A stretch of 64,000 nucleotides of DNA from Jeotgalibaca dankookensis. Its GTDB lineage: Bacteria; Bacillota; Bacilli; Lactobacillales; Aerococcaceae. Location: contig NZ_CP019728.1 in assembly GCF_002005405.1 (NCBI RefSeq), positions 620,001-684,000 of the forward strand, in the 5' to 3' direction. Position 1 is the stretch's first letter. Each line of letters opens with the position of its first letter. Below are positions 63,805 through 64,000 of this stretch, in pieces. The position numbers and the translations under genes were made by a program. Under the pieces are notes generated by a model that worked only from the letters and a program-made list of their open reading frames with translations, did no database searches and was not told the DNA's origin.

Positions 63805-64000
63805 ATGAAAAAAGTAATGGCACGTTTAAAATTCATTTTTCGTAATGGTGAAACTTGGACCATAAATAAAGAACATATTGGTGATTTGTGGATTAAACAA
63901 GTAACTACAAGTTATGGACGTATCGGTAATAGTGAGTTCCAAGAAATTCACCCATGTGAGTCTTTACGAATTGAAGTCTATCCTGAGGCAAATAATGTAA
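63805..64000 (+). CDS. hypothetical protein, 3' end outside the window
   Basis: An open frame begins at ATG 63805 after the ribosome site AGGGGGAAG and an extended -10 promoter, and runs off the window after 65 codons. The visible part (MKKVMARLKFIFRNGETW, then GDLWIKQVTTSYGRIG and a Cys in HPCESLRIEV) is mixed charged and aromatic. It has no signal peptide or membrane helix. It is not recognised, and no function is proposed. The promoter and ribosome site make it a believable gene. Confidence 0.7.
   Translation, partial: MKKVMARLKFIFRNGETWTINKEHIGDLWIKQVTTSYGRIGNSEFQEIHPCESLRIEVYPEANNV

Overview
This is a 64-kb stretch of bacterial chromosome from a low-GC Gram-positive. Strong purine-rich ribosome binding sites, frequent TTG and GTG starts, AT-rich intergenic regions and the gene set all point to Bacillota. 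The order ftsK - ymfF/H/I - rodZ - pgsA - cinA - recA - rny - ymdB - ymcA - mutSL, and the order ribT - scpAB - rluB - resDE ... fer - ypbB - recQ - ypbE - cmk - rpsA - der - hup - ypiA - ypiB - cca, match the Bacillus subtilis chromosome with the sporulation genes left out. Together with gnd - csrRS and the bmpA-nup locus, this suggests a non-sporulating member of Lactobacillales, perhaps Carnobacteriaceae. The family is an inference, not something read from a marker gene. No rRNA, tRNA or CRISPR array was seen.

Layout. 1-4.9 kb: the 3' part of gnd, a CsrRS-type two-component system, and a convergent acyP-yidC pair on the minus strand. 4.9-13 kb: a DUF1033 protein, the FtsK/SpoIIIE translocase and a nucleoside ABC importer (bmpA-nupABC). 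13-20.3 kb: two M16 peptidase-like proteins, an SDR reductase, rodZ, pgsA, cinA and recA with an SOS box. 20.3-31.1 kb: RNase Y and its partners, mismatch repair (mutSL), msrB, ruvAB and queA. 31.1-41.7 kb: dnaE, pfkA-pyk behind a CcpA-type site, cvfB, xerD, deoB and punA. 41.8-47.8 kb: ribT, scpAB, rluB, resDE, then an FMN riboswitch controlling ribU. 47.8-48.8 kb: one complete IS30-family element. 48.8-60 kb: ferredoxin, ypbB-recQ, a LysM protein, cmk, rpsA, der, hup, ypiA, ypiB and an extended cca gene. 60-64 kb: a ribose-type sugar ABC importer and the start of an unknown gene.

How the parts fit. BmpA-NupABC would import nucleosides, PunA would split purine nucleosides, and DeoB would turn the pentose 1-phosphate into the 5-phosphate that also links to Gnd. 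RecA, RuvAB, MutSL, RecQ and DnaE form a repair and replication set. RNase Y with YmdB and YmcA form an RNA-turnover cluster.

Most of the window is conserved housekeeping DNA. The most unusual item is the cca gene (58445-60028). It encodes a tRNA CCA-adding enzyme fused in frame to a hot-dog thioesterase domain of the fluoroacetyl-CoA thioesterase (FlK) type, with the likely catalytic residues kept and a possible internal start. Other points worth attention are stem-loops next to the start sites of two S1-domain proteins (rpsA and cvfB), a large folded element between rpsA and der, a cre site upstream of pfkA-pyk, and an IS30 transposase whose stop codon lies outside the element.
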